Positions 1-5,946 of a DNA stretch of 9,136 nucleotides are shown here, one piece after another. Numbering within the stretch: the first letter of the stretch is position 1; every line of letters begins with the position of its first letter. The position numbers and the translations under genes were made by a program. The stretch comes from Dysgonamonadaceae bacterium (GTDB lineage: Bacteria > Bacteroidota > Bacteroidia > Bacteroidales > Azobacteroidaceae): positions 1 through 9,136 of the forward strand of contig JAITAH010000020.1 of assembly GCA_031284225.1 (NCBI GenBank), given 5' to 3'. The notes under the pieces were generated by a model that was not told the origin of the DNA, made no database searches, and saw only the letters and a program-made list of their open reading frames with translations.

Positions 1-1
1 T

Positions 2-1516
2 CTGGCTTTTGTTTATTTTATGCCGTTTATCGGCGGTATATTGGCCGACCGGTTCGGCTACGGTAAGATGGTTACCATTGGTATTATTGTCATGTTTCTT
101 GGGTATCTCTGTTTAGCGATGCCTGTTCAAAGCAATTCGTTGGCTTTGTGGGCCATGTATGCCGCTTTGGCGCTGGTCGCTATCGGAACCGGCTTGTTTA
201 AGGGCAATTTACAGGTGCTTGTCGGTAATTTATACGATGCCCCGGAACACAAAGGGAAACGCGACAGCGCATTCAGTTTGTTTTATATGGCTATTAATTT
301 GGGCGCCATGTATGCGCCTTCGGCGGCAACGGCGGTTACCAATTTCTTTTTGAAAAAACACAGTTTGTTTTACGACGCCAATATTCCGGCTTTGGCGCAT
401 CAATATTTGAACGGAACCATTACTGCAGAAAATATGGACAAGTTGACGCATCTGGCTCATCTGCAAGGAATGGCAAACCTGGATTTGGGCGCTTTTTCCC
501 AATCGTATATCGACGCGCTTTCCGGCGCTTACAATTATGGTTTCGGGGTTGCCTGCGTGTCCTTGATTGTTTCGATATTGATTTATAAAGTCTTCCGCAA
601 CACCTATCAACATGCGGATGTGATAGCGAAAAAAGCGGATAAAAATACGGCAACCGTTTCGACCGAAGAACTGACGCCGGCTCAAACCCGTTCGCGCATT
701 ATCGCTTTGAGTCTGGTGTTCTTTGTGGTTATCTTCTTTTGGATGTCGTTCCATCAAAATGGGCTGACGATGACTTTCTTTGCGCGGGATTATACGGCTA
801 AAATCGCTTCGGGATTTACCCGTTTCGGCTTCGATATTTTGAATATGACCTTAGCGTGGATCGCCGTTTATGTCGGTATAAATATTTTCCAGGCCGATAC
901 GCGAAAAGGTAAATGGATTTCGGGAGGGATCTTTGTCGCATTGCTGGCAGGCATAGTGGTACGTTATCTGAATATGCCGGAAACGATCGGCATCGAGCCG
1001 CAGATTTTCCAGCAGTTCAATCCTTTCTTTGTCGTGGTTTTGACGCCGGTTTCTATCGGACTGTTCAGCGCATTGGCCAAGGTTCAACGGGAACCCTCTA
1101 CCCCGCGCAAGATCGGTTTCGGAATGTTGATTGCCGCTTGCGGGTTTGTGATTCTGACGGTCGGTTCCCTCGGTTTGGCCAGTCCGGCGGCGTTGGGCGG
1201 CGCTGTGAGCGACACGTTGGTATCGCCGAATTATTTGATCGGTACTTATCTGATACTCACTTTTGCCGAATTATTGCTGAGTCCGATGGGAATTTCGTTT
1301 GTTACCAAAGTCGCTCCGCCCAAGCTAAAAGGTTTGATGATGGGCGGTTGGTTTGCCGCTACGGCCGTCGGTAATTATTTGTGTAAAACCATTTCGCATA
1401 TTTGGGGTTCCGGAATGGAATTGTGGCAAATATGGGCGGTATTGATTTCGGTTTGTCTGATTTCGGCCCTGTTTATTTTTGCTATTATGAAGCGGTTGGA
1501 AAATGCGACAAAATAA
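2..1516 (+). CDS. POT/PTR2 family proton-coupled peptide transporter (5' partial)
   Basis: Inner-membrane MFS-fold carrier expected to import di- and tripeptides with protons. The reading frame is open to the window edge, so the ATG at 20 is internal; judged by the family, about 65-75 N-terminal residues with TM1 and its ExxER motif are missing. Counting from that ATG, the GG-x-x-AD loop motif is at residues 5-10, the TM4 motif GTGLFKGN carries Lys61, and residues 85-97 (FSLFYMAINLGAM) fit the second PTR2 signature exactly. TM7 reads FFWMSFHQNG, where the family usually has Glu before the Gln; here it is His245. About 70 residues lie between TM5 and the YGFG of TM6, far more than in typical bacterial members. 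A charged linker at about 190-225 separates the two six-helix halves. It is followed after 24 bp by another peptide transporter. Family assignment is firm; substrate is inferred from the family. Confidence 0.95.
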   Translation: MAFVYFMPFIGGILADRFGYGKMVTIGIIVMFLGYLCLAMPVQSNSLALWAMYAALALVAIGTGLFKGNLQVLVGNLYDAPEHKGKRDSAFSLFYMAINLGAMYAPSAATAVTNFFLKKHSLFYDANIPALAHQYLNGTITAENMDKLTHLAHLQGMANLDLGAFSQSYIDALSGAYNYGFGVACVSLIVSILIYKVFRNTYQHADVIAKKADKNTATVSTEELTPAQTRSRIIALSLVFFVVIFFWMSFHQNGLTMTFFARDYTAKIASGFTRFGFDILNMTLAWIAVYVGINIFQADTRKGKWISGGIFVALLAGIVVRYLNMPETIGIEPQIFQQFNPFFVVVLTPVSIGLFSALAKVQREPSTPRKIGFGMLIAACGFVILTVGSLGLASPAALGGAVSDTLVSPNYLIGTYLILTFAELLLSPMGISFVTKVAPPKLKGLMMGGWFAATAVGNYLCKTISHIWGSGMELWQIWAVLISVCLISALFIFAIMKRLENATK

Positions 1517-1540
1517 TTCTTAATTTTTAATTATAGTAAG

Positions 1541-3568
1541 ATGTCGGAAGATAAAAAAATTATCCCCTTTGTTTCGTCGGATACGAACATGAAGGAATTT
1601 ACCGTTCGGGCGTTGCTCATCGGTTTGGTATTGGCGGTAGTGTTAGGCGCGGCCAATGCGTATTTGGGATTGAAAGCCGGGATGACGATTGCCGCCACTT
1701 ATCCGGCGGCAGTCATCGGGATGGCAGTTTTACGGTTTTTCAAAGGAAGTATTCTGGAAGAAAATTTCACCCGGACGGTGGGTTCGATCGGCGAGTCGGT
1801 AGCGGCCGGCGCCATCTTTACCTTACCGGCGTTTTACATTGCCGGCGTGTGGGGCGGCGAAGAATTCAGCTCGTTGAGCAGTTACCTGACGGCTTCGCTG
1901 ATTTTGGTAACCGGCGGCGCTTTGGGCGTACTGTTTGTCGCCTTGCTTCGCCGGGTGATGGTCGAAGATAAGGAATTGCCGTTTCCCGAAAGCGTAGCCG
2001 CATCCGAAATTCATAAGACGGGACAAACCGGCGCGGGCGGTTCCAAATATTTATTCTCGGCCATGATTGTAGGCGCTTTGGTGAAAATTGCCGGCGACCT
2101 GCGCTTGTTTGCTACCGAGTGGACGCATTTCTTCAAAGCCGGTACGGCGTCGTTCGCCAAAGGCAAAGCCGCTTTGGAAGGGGGCTTTTTGGCCAGCGGA
2201 CCGTCGATCAGTCCGGCGTATCTGGGGGTAGGTTATATCATTGGACCCCGGTTATCGGCGTTGAACTTCAGCGGGTCGGTGATGGCCTGGGGTTTGATGG
2301 TTCCCATGTTGCTGATGATGCTGGGCAGTTCGTTTGTCGCTTCGCTGCCGGCGAACGAAGGATTAGACGTTTCGACCTCCATCGCCGCCTGGGAAAATGC
2401 GGCGAATGTCGTTTGGCGCGAAGTGGTTCGGATTATCGCTATCGGCGGAATGCTGGTAGCGGCTTGTTTCACGTTATACCGGATGCGCAGTAGTTTGGGA
2501 ACCGGTTTGAAACGATCGGTCAAAGACCTGAAACGCGCGGCGCAAGGTTCCGGCGAAAGCGTAGAACGCACCGAAAAAGATTTGAAATCGTCCTGGATTT
2601 TGATAGGCATTTGTATTGCCGCCGTATTGACGTTTATTATCACCTATTTTATTTTTCAAACCTCGATGCTGGTAGCGATTGTCGCCTCGACGGTTATGAT
2701 TATTCTGGCGTTTTTCTTTGCCGCGGTGTCCGGTTACTTAGTGGGGATTATCGGTTCGAGCAACAATCCGATTAGCGGTTTAACGCTGACGGCCTTAGTA
2801 GTAACCGCTTTGATTTTGGTTGCTTGCGGAGTCAGAGGCAGCGCCGGCGGCGTAGCTGCCGTGTTGGGTATTGCCGCGATTGTGTGCGTAGCGGCGGCGG
2901 TTGGCGGCGAGATGTTTCAGGATTTGAAAGCCGGACACATTTTGGGCGGTACGCCTTGGCGGATGCAGGTAGGCGATATTATCGGCGTCATTATTTCCGG
3001 CTTTGTCATGTTCGGCGTGTTGATCATCCTAAATCAGGGCGATATCAATATGGGCGTTCAGCAAGGCTATGAAGGCGGATTCGGCAGTAAAAACCTGTCG
3101 GCGCCGCAAGCCGGGTTGATGGCCACGTTATCGCAGGGCATTGTCGGCGGACAAATGGCTTGGTCGCTGATTATTGCCGGCATGATTCTGGGCGTAGCCT
3201 TTGTTCTGATGGGCATTAAAAGTCCGATGCTGATTTTTGTAGGAATGTATTTGCCGTTCAGCACTGTATTTGCGATTTTCGCCGGCGGTCTGATCAAAGG
3301 GATTTTGGATTTGTCTGTCGCTCGTCGGAAATACAACGCCGGGCAGTTGGCGGCGGTGGAAAATACCGGCGTCCTGTTGGCGTCGGGCATGATTGCCGGC
3401 GAAGCTTTGATGGGATTGGTGGTAGCCGTTTTCGCGATGTTCAACATTTTCTTTTCGGATCTGTTGCCGGTTTCCCATCCGCTGTATGGCATCGGATTGG
3501 GGATTGTTATCGTGATAGCTTATTTCTTCGTAACCATTCCATTGAAAAAAGCAAATTCGCTGAAATGA
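1541..3568 (+). CDS. OPT family oligopeptide transporter
   Basis: Polytopic inner-membrane transporter of 675 residues, close to the usual length of bacterial OPT proteins (about 600-700). Family members carry oligopeptides or, in the YSL branch, metal chelates; peptides are favoured here only because of the POT neighbour. Conserved OPT segments visible are AANAYLGLKAGMT (37-49), ILEENF (71-76), GSIGESVAAGAIFTLPA (81-97), ELPFPES (145-151), SPAYLGVGYIIGPR (224-237) and NNPISGLT (408-415). Many hydrophobic helices cover the rest. A basic, hydrophilic stretch around 313-350 (rich in Lys, Arg and Glu) is probably a cytoplasmic loop. The start is the first ATG after the POT stop and gives a short charged N-terminus before the first conserved helix; the leader is AT-rich with no clear Shine-Dalgarno sequence. 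It is probably cotranscribed with the flanking genes. The frame is intact. Confidence 0.97.
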   Translation: MSEDKKIIPFVSSDTNMKEFTVRALLIGLVLAVVLGAANAYLGLKAGMTIAATYPAAVIGMAVLRFFKGSILEENFTRTVGSIGESVAAGAIFTLPAFYIAGVWGGEEFSSLSSYLTASLILVTGGALGVLFVALLRRVMVEDKELPFPESVAASEIHKTGQTGAGGSKYLFSAMIVGALVKIAGDLRLFATEWTHFFKAGTASFAKGKAALEGGFLASGPSISPAYLGVGYIIGPRLSALNFSGSVMAWGLMVPMLLMMLGSSFVASLPANEGLDVSTSIAAWENAANVVWREVVRIIAIGGMLVAACFTLYRMRSSLGTGLKRSVKDLKRAAQGSGESVERTEKDLKSSWILIGICIAAVLTFIITYFIFQTSMLVAIVASTVMIILAFFFAAVSGYLVGIIGSSNNPISGLTLTALVVTALILVACGVRGSAGGVAAVLGIAAIVCVAAAVGGEMFQDLKAGHILGGTPWRMQVGDIIGVIISGFVMFGVLIILNQGDINMGVQQGYEGGFGSKNLSAPQAGLMATLSQGIVGGQMAWSLIIAGMILGVAFVLMGIKSPMLIFVGMYLPFSTVFAIFAGGLIKGILDLSVARRKYNAGQLAAVENTGVLLASGMIAGEALMGLVVAVFAMFNIFFSDLLPVSHPLYGIGLGIVIVIAYFFVTIPLKKANSLK

Positions 3569-3579
3569 AACCGGAATGA
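3563..3579 (+). repeat. Translation-start context shared with 4561-4577, copy 1
   Basis: AAATGAAACCGGNATGA occurs here and at 4561-4577 with 16 of 17 positions identical; only the N differs. Here it contains the OPT stop codon (TGA at 3566-3568) and the ATG of the PqqD-like gene (3576). Confidence 0.65.
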
Positions 3580-3911
3580 AAAAAGCAAAAGTCAATCTGC
3601 TGGATTTGACTCCTGTTATCAGTGAATTCATAACGACTGAGAAAGAGGGAATGTTGTCGGTGATAACATTCCCCCGTTTCAGGAGTAAATTCATGCAAAA
3701 ATATTTTGTTTCCGGCAACCGGTCGGCCACGATCCGCATCCGTTTGGAAGAACACGGCACGGCGGTTTGGGCGTTGATCGACGGCCGGCGCACCGTACGG
3801 GAAATTGCCGGCGTTTTGGCGGAACATTTCCATCACGAACCTAACTACGAATATCGCATCACTACTTATCTGCAACAGTTACATAAGCAAGGTTTTATCC
3901 TTTTACGTTGA
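3576..3911 (+). CDS. PqqD-like protein, stand-alone
   Basis: Small soluble protein of 111 residues. The C-terminal part (about 50-111) matches the PqqD family: RLEEHGTAVWALIDGRRTV (56-74), then EIAGVLAEHF (76-85), and a final helix and strand ending QLHKQGFILL (101-110). PqqD proteins have a small winged-helix fold that, in RiPP pathways, binds a precursor peptide and presents it to a radical SAM enzyme. The first 50 residues (MKKAKVNLLDLTPVISEF and a basic segment KFMQKYF) are outside the canonical domain. No radical SAM enzyme or precursor peptide gene is visible in the window. The gene starts 7 bp after the OPT stop and ends 1 bp before the acetyltransferase start, so translation of the three is probably linked. 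A role in binding peptides is possible by family relation, but this is inference; the protein may have another function. Confidence 0.88.
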   Translation: MKKAKVNLLDLTPVISEFITTEKEGMLSVITFPRFRSKFMQKYFVSGNRSATIRIRLEEHGTAVWALIDGRRTVREIAGVLAEHFHHEPNYEYRITTYLQQLHKQGFILLR

Positions 3912-3912
3912 A

Positions 3913-4425
3913 ATGGACGCTCTGGAACTTCGGAAAGCCGAACCGGAGGATGTGGATCGTATCTGGTCTATCATCCTACAAGCCAAAGAACAAATGCGCT
4001 TGCGGAACAGCCGGCAATGGCAGGACGGATACCCGGCGGCGGAAAATATCGTCCGCGATATTGCGAACGGCTACGGCTATGTTTTATCCCTCGATAATAA
4101 AGTAATTGCTTATGCCGCTGTGATTTTTACCGGCGAGCCGGCGTATGAAGCGATCCGGGGAAAATGGCTGGGCGACTCTCCTTATGTTGTCGTTCACCGC
4201 TTAGCCGTTGCGGCCGCGATGCAGCGGCAGGGCGTAGCCACGACATTGATGCGGAAAATAGAAGCGTTGAGCCGCGAGAAAGGCGTTTACAGTTTCCGGG
4301 TCGATACGAATTTCGATAACTTATATATGCAAAAGATCTTTACCAACTTGGGATTTATTTATTGCGGCGAAGTCCTTTACGATGCAAACCGTCGGCGGGC
4401 TTACGAGAAGCGATTGGATGAATAG
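3913..4425 (+). CDS. GNAT family N-acetyltransferase
   Basis: Predicted cytoplasmic acetyl-CoA-dependent acetyltransferase of 170 residues, a normal length for a single GNAT domain. The acetyl-CoA binding motif A is visible as VVHRLAVAAAMQRQGVAT (93-110), in which Q104-R-Q-G-V-A109 fits the Q/R-x-x-G-x-G/A pattern. It is followed by a helix (111-122), the strand SFRVDTNF (127-134) and the motif B region with YMQKIFTNLGFIYCG (138-152). The ATG at 3913 was chosen although the same frame is open further upstream to an ATG at 3805. The longer version would overlap the PqqD-like gene by over 100 bp and add 36 residues that do not look like GNAT sequence, whereas the shorter one begins with MDALELRKAEPED, a typical GNAT first strand. 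It sits directly after the PqqD-like gene. The substrate is unknown; a peptide or amino acid is only a guess from context. Confidence 0.93.
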   Translation: MDALELRKAEPEDVDRIWSIILQAKEQMRLRNSRQWQDGYPAAENIVRDIANGYGYVLSLDNKVIAYAAVIFTGEPAYEAIRGKWLGDSPYVVVHRLAVAAAMQRQGVATTLMRKIEALSREKGVYSFRVDTNFDNLYMQKIFTNLGFIYCGEVLYDANRRRAYEKRLDE

Positions 4426-4459
4426 CAATTCGTGCGCCGTGCGCTGCCTTCCCAAGCCT

Positions 4460-4467
4460 TATATTTG
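4460..4467 (+). promoter_or_regulatory. Possible Bacteroidota -7 promoter element
   Basis: TATATTTG fits the TAnnTTTG -7 consensus of Bacteroidota housekeeping promoters at all fixed positions. It lies between two operons, about 180 bp before the TolC-like start, in the right direction. No TTTG or TTG element is found 19-21 bp upstream, where the -33 element should be, so the call is weak. If used, the transcript would have a leader of about 170 nt that includes the inverted repeat and the short frame. Confidence 0.25.
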
Positions 4468-4560
4468 CCGTTTCAATCATCCTTTTTTCCGGTTCATTCC
4501 TTTTTCCGGGTAGTTGTTTGTGTTTCGTTTTTACCTTTATCGCCGAAAAAAAATTAGCGA

Positions 4561-4577
4561 AAATGAAACCGGTATGA
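4561..4577 (+). repeat. Translation-start context shared with 3563-3579, copy 2
   Basis: In this copy the second ATG (4574) starts the 24-codon frame, at the same distance as the PqqD-like start in copy 1. The first ATG (4563) would give only four codons before a TGA that overlaps the second ATG. The stretch includes the left arm of the inverted repeat. Confidence 0.65.
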
Positions 4578-4616
4578 TTAAAATCATCCAAATAGATAAA
4601 GATTCGCCGGTTTCAT
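4563..4616 (+). repeat. Perfect 10-bp inverted repeat (possible leader hairpin)
   Basis: ATGAAACCGG at 4563-4572 is the exact reverse complement of CCGGTTTCAT at 4607-4616, with 34 nt between. Inside this loop is a second, short AT-rich dyad, ATGATTAAAATCAT (4574-4587). In RNA this could form a 10-bp stem enclosing the start of the short frame, about 28 nt before the TolC-like start codon. As DNA it could be an operator. It is not followed by a T-run, so it does not look like a terminator. Confidence 0.5.
4574..4596 (+). repeat. Copy of the ABC ATPase gene start (21 of 23 nt), copy 1
   Basis: Positions 4574-4596 and 7141-7163 align without gaps, ATG on ATG, with mismatches only at alignment positions 5 and 7. 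The last 16 nt, AAATCATCCAAATAGA, are identical. Confidence 0.75.
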
Positions 4617-4648
4617 ACGACCATAAAAAACAAGTTATTCACGTATGA
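4574..4648 (+). CDS. Possible 24-codon leader ORF or relic of an ABC ATPase start
   Basis: An ATG at 4574 opens a frame of 24 codons. The product begins MIKIIQIDKDSPV and ends QVIHV. Its TGA (4646-4648) overlaps the ATG of the TolC-like gene in the sequence ATGA, the usual arrangement for coupled translation. The first 23 nt match the first 23 nt of the ABC ATPase gene (7141-7163) at 21 positions, and the peptides align as MIKIIQID and MNEIIQIE. The similarity stops there. The frame could be a translated leader peptide, a remnant of a duplicated ATPase gene start, or chance. It has no hydrophobic segment and no recognisable domain. A frame this short cannot be called coding from sequence alone. 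Confidence 0.3.
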   Translation: MIKIIQIDKDSPVSYDHKKQVIHV

Positions 4649-5943
4649 AAAAGACAAGTTTGGTTTTTATTTTTTTTGCAGCGGCGGGAATCGTTTCCGC
4701 TCAGCAGCCGGCTCCCGCCGATTACCGGTTTACGTTGGAAGATTGTCTGAATTATGCGTTCGGAAACAATTACAGTTTGCAATCCATGCAGTTGGCGGAA
4801 GAGGCGGGGGAAAACGCCTACCTACAATCCAAAAAAGAACGCCTACCCAGTCTGAGCGCTTCCGCAAGCGAAAACCTTAGCCACAGCAACGGATCGGACG
4901 CTTCGTGGAGCGGCAGTTACGGCTTGAACGCCAATTTGACACTGTATCAGGGCGGAAATATCACCAACACGATTGAACAAAGCAAATTACGGAAAGAACA
5001 ATCGTCGTTTCAAACCGCCCAATACCGGAACAATTTGACAATCCAGATCTTACAAGCCTGTTTGACGGCGTTGGGCAACGAAGAACTGCTCAAATATCAA
5101 GAGGCGGTTGTGAAAGCCAGCGAAGAACAGTTGAAACAGGGCAAAGAACAGTTTCGGTACGGCAAAATACTGGAAAGCGACTACTTGTTGCTCGAAGCCC
5201 AGTATGCTAACGACAAGTACAATATCCTCAGCACGCAAATCGCCTGCGACAACAGTTTGCTGACTTTGAAAAGTTTACTCTCGATGCCCGCTACCGATCA
5301 TCTTCAAATCCTTTCGCCGGATACGGCTACCGTGCAGTTAATGGGCATTTTACCGTCCGTGGACGAAGCGCTGGAGCGAATGAGCCAAACGCTGCCGGAC
5401 TTAAAAATCAGCCGGTACAACATCGACATTGCCCAAATTGGCCTGAAAATGTCAAAAGCCAATTATCTGCCTACGCTCAGCCTGCACGGAAGCATCGGAA
5501 CGGGACATACGGAATACGCGAACTTCGGTTCGCAGCTTTCCGACCGGTTGAACCAGCAAATCGGCCTTTCGCTCAGTATCCCCATTTATGACAACAGCCG
5601 CACCGCGTCCAAAGTAACGCAAAGCCGGATTGCCCTGCAACAGGCGGAATTAGACAGGAAACAAACCGAATTGGACGTTCGGCAAACGGTAGTAAACGAC
5701 TATCAATCGGTCGTATCGGCCTACAACAAATATCGAACGACCGACATTCGGCAAAATGCCTATTCAAAAACCTTCGATGTTTACCGGGCGCAGTTCAATG
5801 CCGGTTCGATTACAACGGTGGACTTACTGCAACAGCAAAACAACTACATCAGCGCTTTGAATGACTATATTCAAAGTAAATACGAATTTATCCTGAAACG
5901 CAAGATTTTAGACGTTTATATGGGCGTTCAAGTAACAATGTAA
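4645..5943 (+). CDS. TolC family outer-membrane efflux channel
   Basis: Outer-membrane channel subunit of a tripartite exporter, expected to form a trimeric beta-barrel with a long periplasmic alpha-helical tunnel. The 432-residue protein begins with a signal peptide: MKKTS, a hydrophobic stretch (6-15), and a signal peptidase I site after VSA, giving a mature N-terminus at Gln20. There is no lipobox cysteine. The mature part begins YRFTLEDCLNYAFGNN (27-42), the typical first helix of OEP-family proteins, and shows the two internal OEP repeats with long amphipathic helices rich in Gln, Glu, Ala and Leu; examples are QAELDRKQTELDVRQ in the second half and FNAGSITTVDLLQQQNNY near the end. Length is normal for Bacteroidota members (about 430-490). 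It is the first gene of the efflux operon, 3 bp before the adaptor gene. Its ATG overlaps the stop of the short upstream frame. Confidence 0.96.
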   Translation: MKKTSLVFIFFAAAGIVSAQQPAPADYRFTLEDCLNYAFGNNYSLQSMQLAEEAGENAYLQSKKERLPSLSASASENLSHSNGSDASWSGSYGLNANLTLYQGGNITNTIEQSKLRKEQSSFQTAQYRNNLTIQILQACLTALGNEELLKYQEAVVKASEEQLKQGKEQFRYGKILESDYLLLEAQYANDKYNILSTQIACDNSLLTLKSLLSMPATDHLQILSPDTATVQLMGILPSVDEALERMSQTLPDLKISRYNIDIAQIGLKMSKANYLPTLSLHGSIGTGHTEYANFGSQLSDRLNQQIGLSLSIPIYDNSRTASKVTQSRIALQQAELDRKQTELDVRQTVVNDYQSVVSAYNKYRTTDIRQNAYSKTFDVYRAQFNAGSITTVDLLQQQNNYISALNDYIQSKYEFILKRKILDVYMGVQVTM

Positions 5944-5946
5944 AAT

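Larger units (their letters stand above)
4426..4644. other. Intergenic region between the peptide gene group and the efflux operon
   Basis: This 219-bp stretch is the longest gap in the window. Its first part is mixed in composition; from about 4481 it has T-runs (including a near-repeat CC-T6-CCGG and CC-T5-CCGG at 4481 and 4499) and an A-run at 4546-4553. No strong GC-rich hairpin followed by a T-run is present, so I cannot assign a terminator to the upstream group. The second half holds an inverted repeat, a short open frame and two stretches shared with gene starts elsewhere in the window, listed separately. Confidence 0.8.

Noticed and set aside
230..757. Antisense open frame of 175 codons inside the POT gene
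   Set aside because: It is fully opposite a conserved transporter gene and has shadow-like composition with no domain.
1495..1528. Promoter-like pair before the OPT gene (GTTG at 1495 and TAATTTTT at 1521)
   Set aside because: The -7 match is imperfect, the spacer is 22 bp, and the 24-bp gap between the genes makes cotranscription the simpler reading.
3128..3793. Antisense open frame of 221 codons across the OPT 3' end and the PqqD-like gene
   Set aside because: It lies opposite two well-supported genes, is rich in Gln, Asn, Arg and His in the pattern of a reverse shadow, and shows no recognisable domain or leader.
3805..3912. Upstream extension of the acetyltransferase from the ATG at 3805
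   Set aside because: It would overlap the PqqD-like gene by 107 bp and add 36 residues unlike a GNAT N-terminus; the ATG at 3913 fits the family and the operon spacing.
4481..4509. Near-repeat of T-runs followed by CCGG, considered as a terminator
   Set aside because: No hairpin stem precedes the T-runs; the only nearby dyad is a 4-bp GCGC pair at 4434-4444, too short and too far away.
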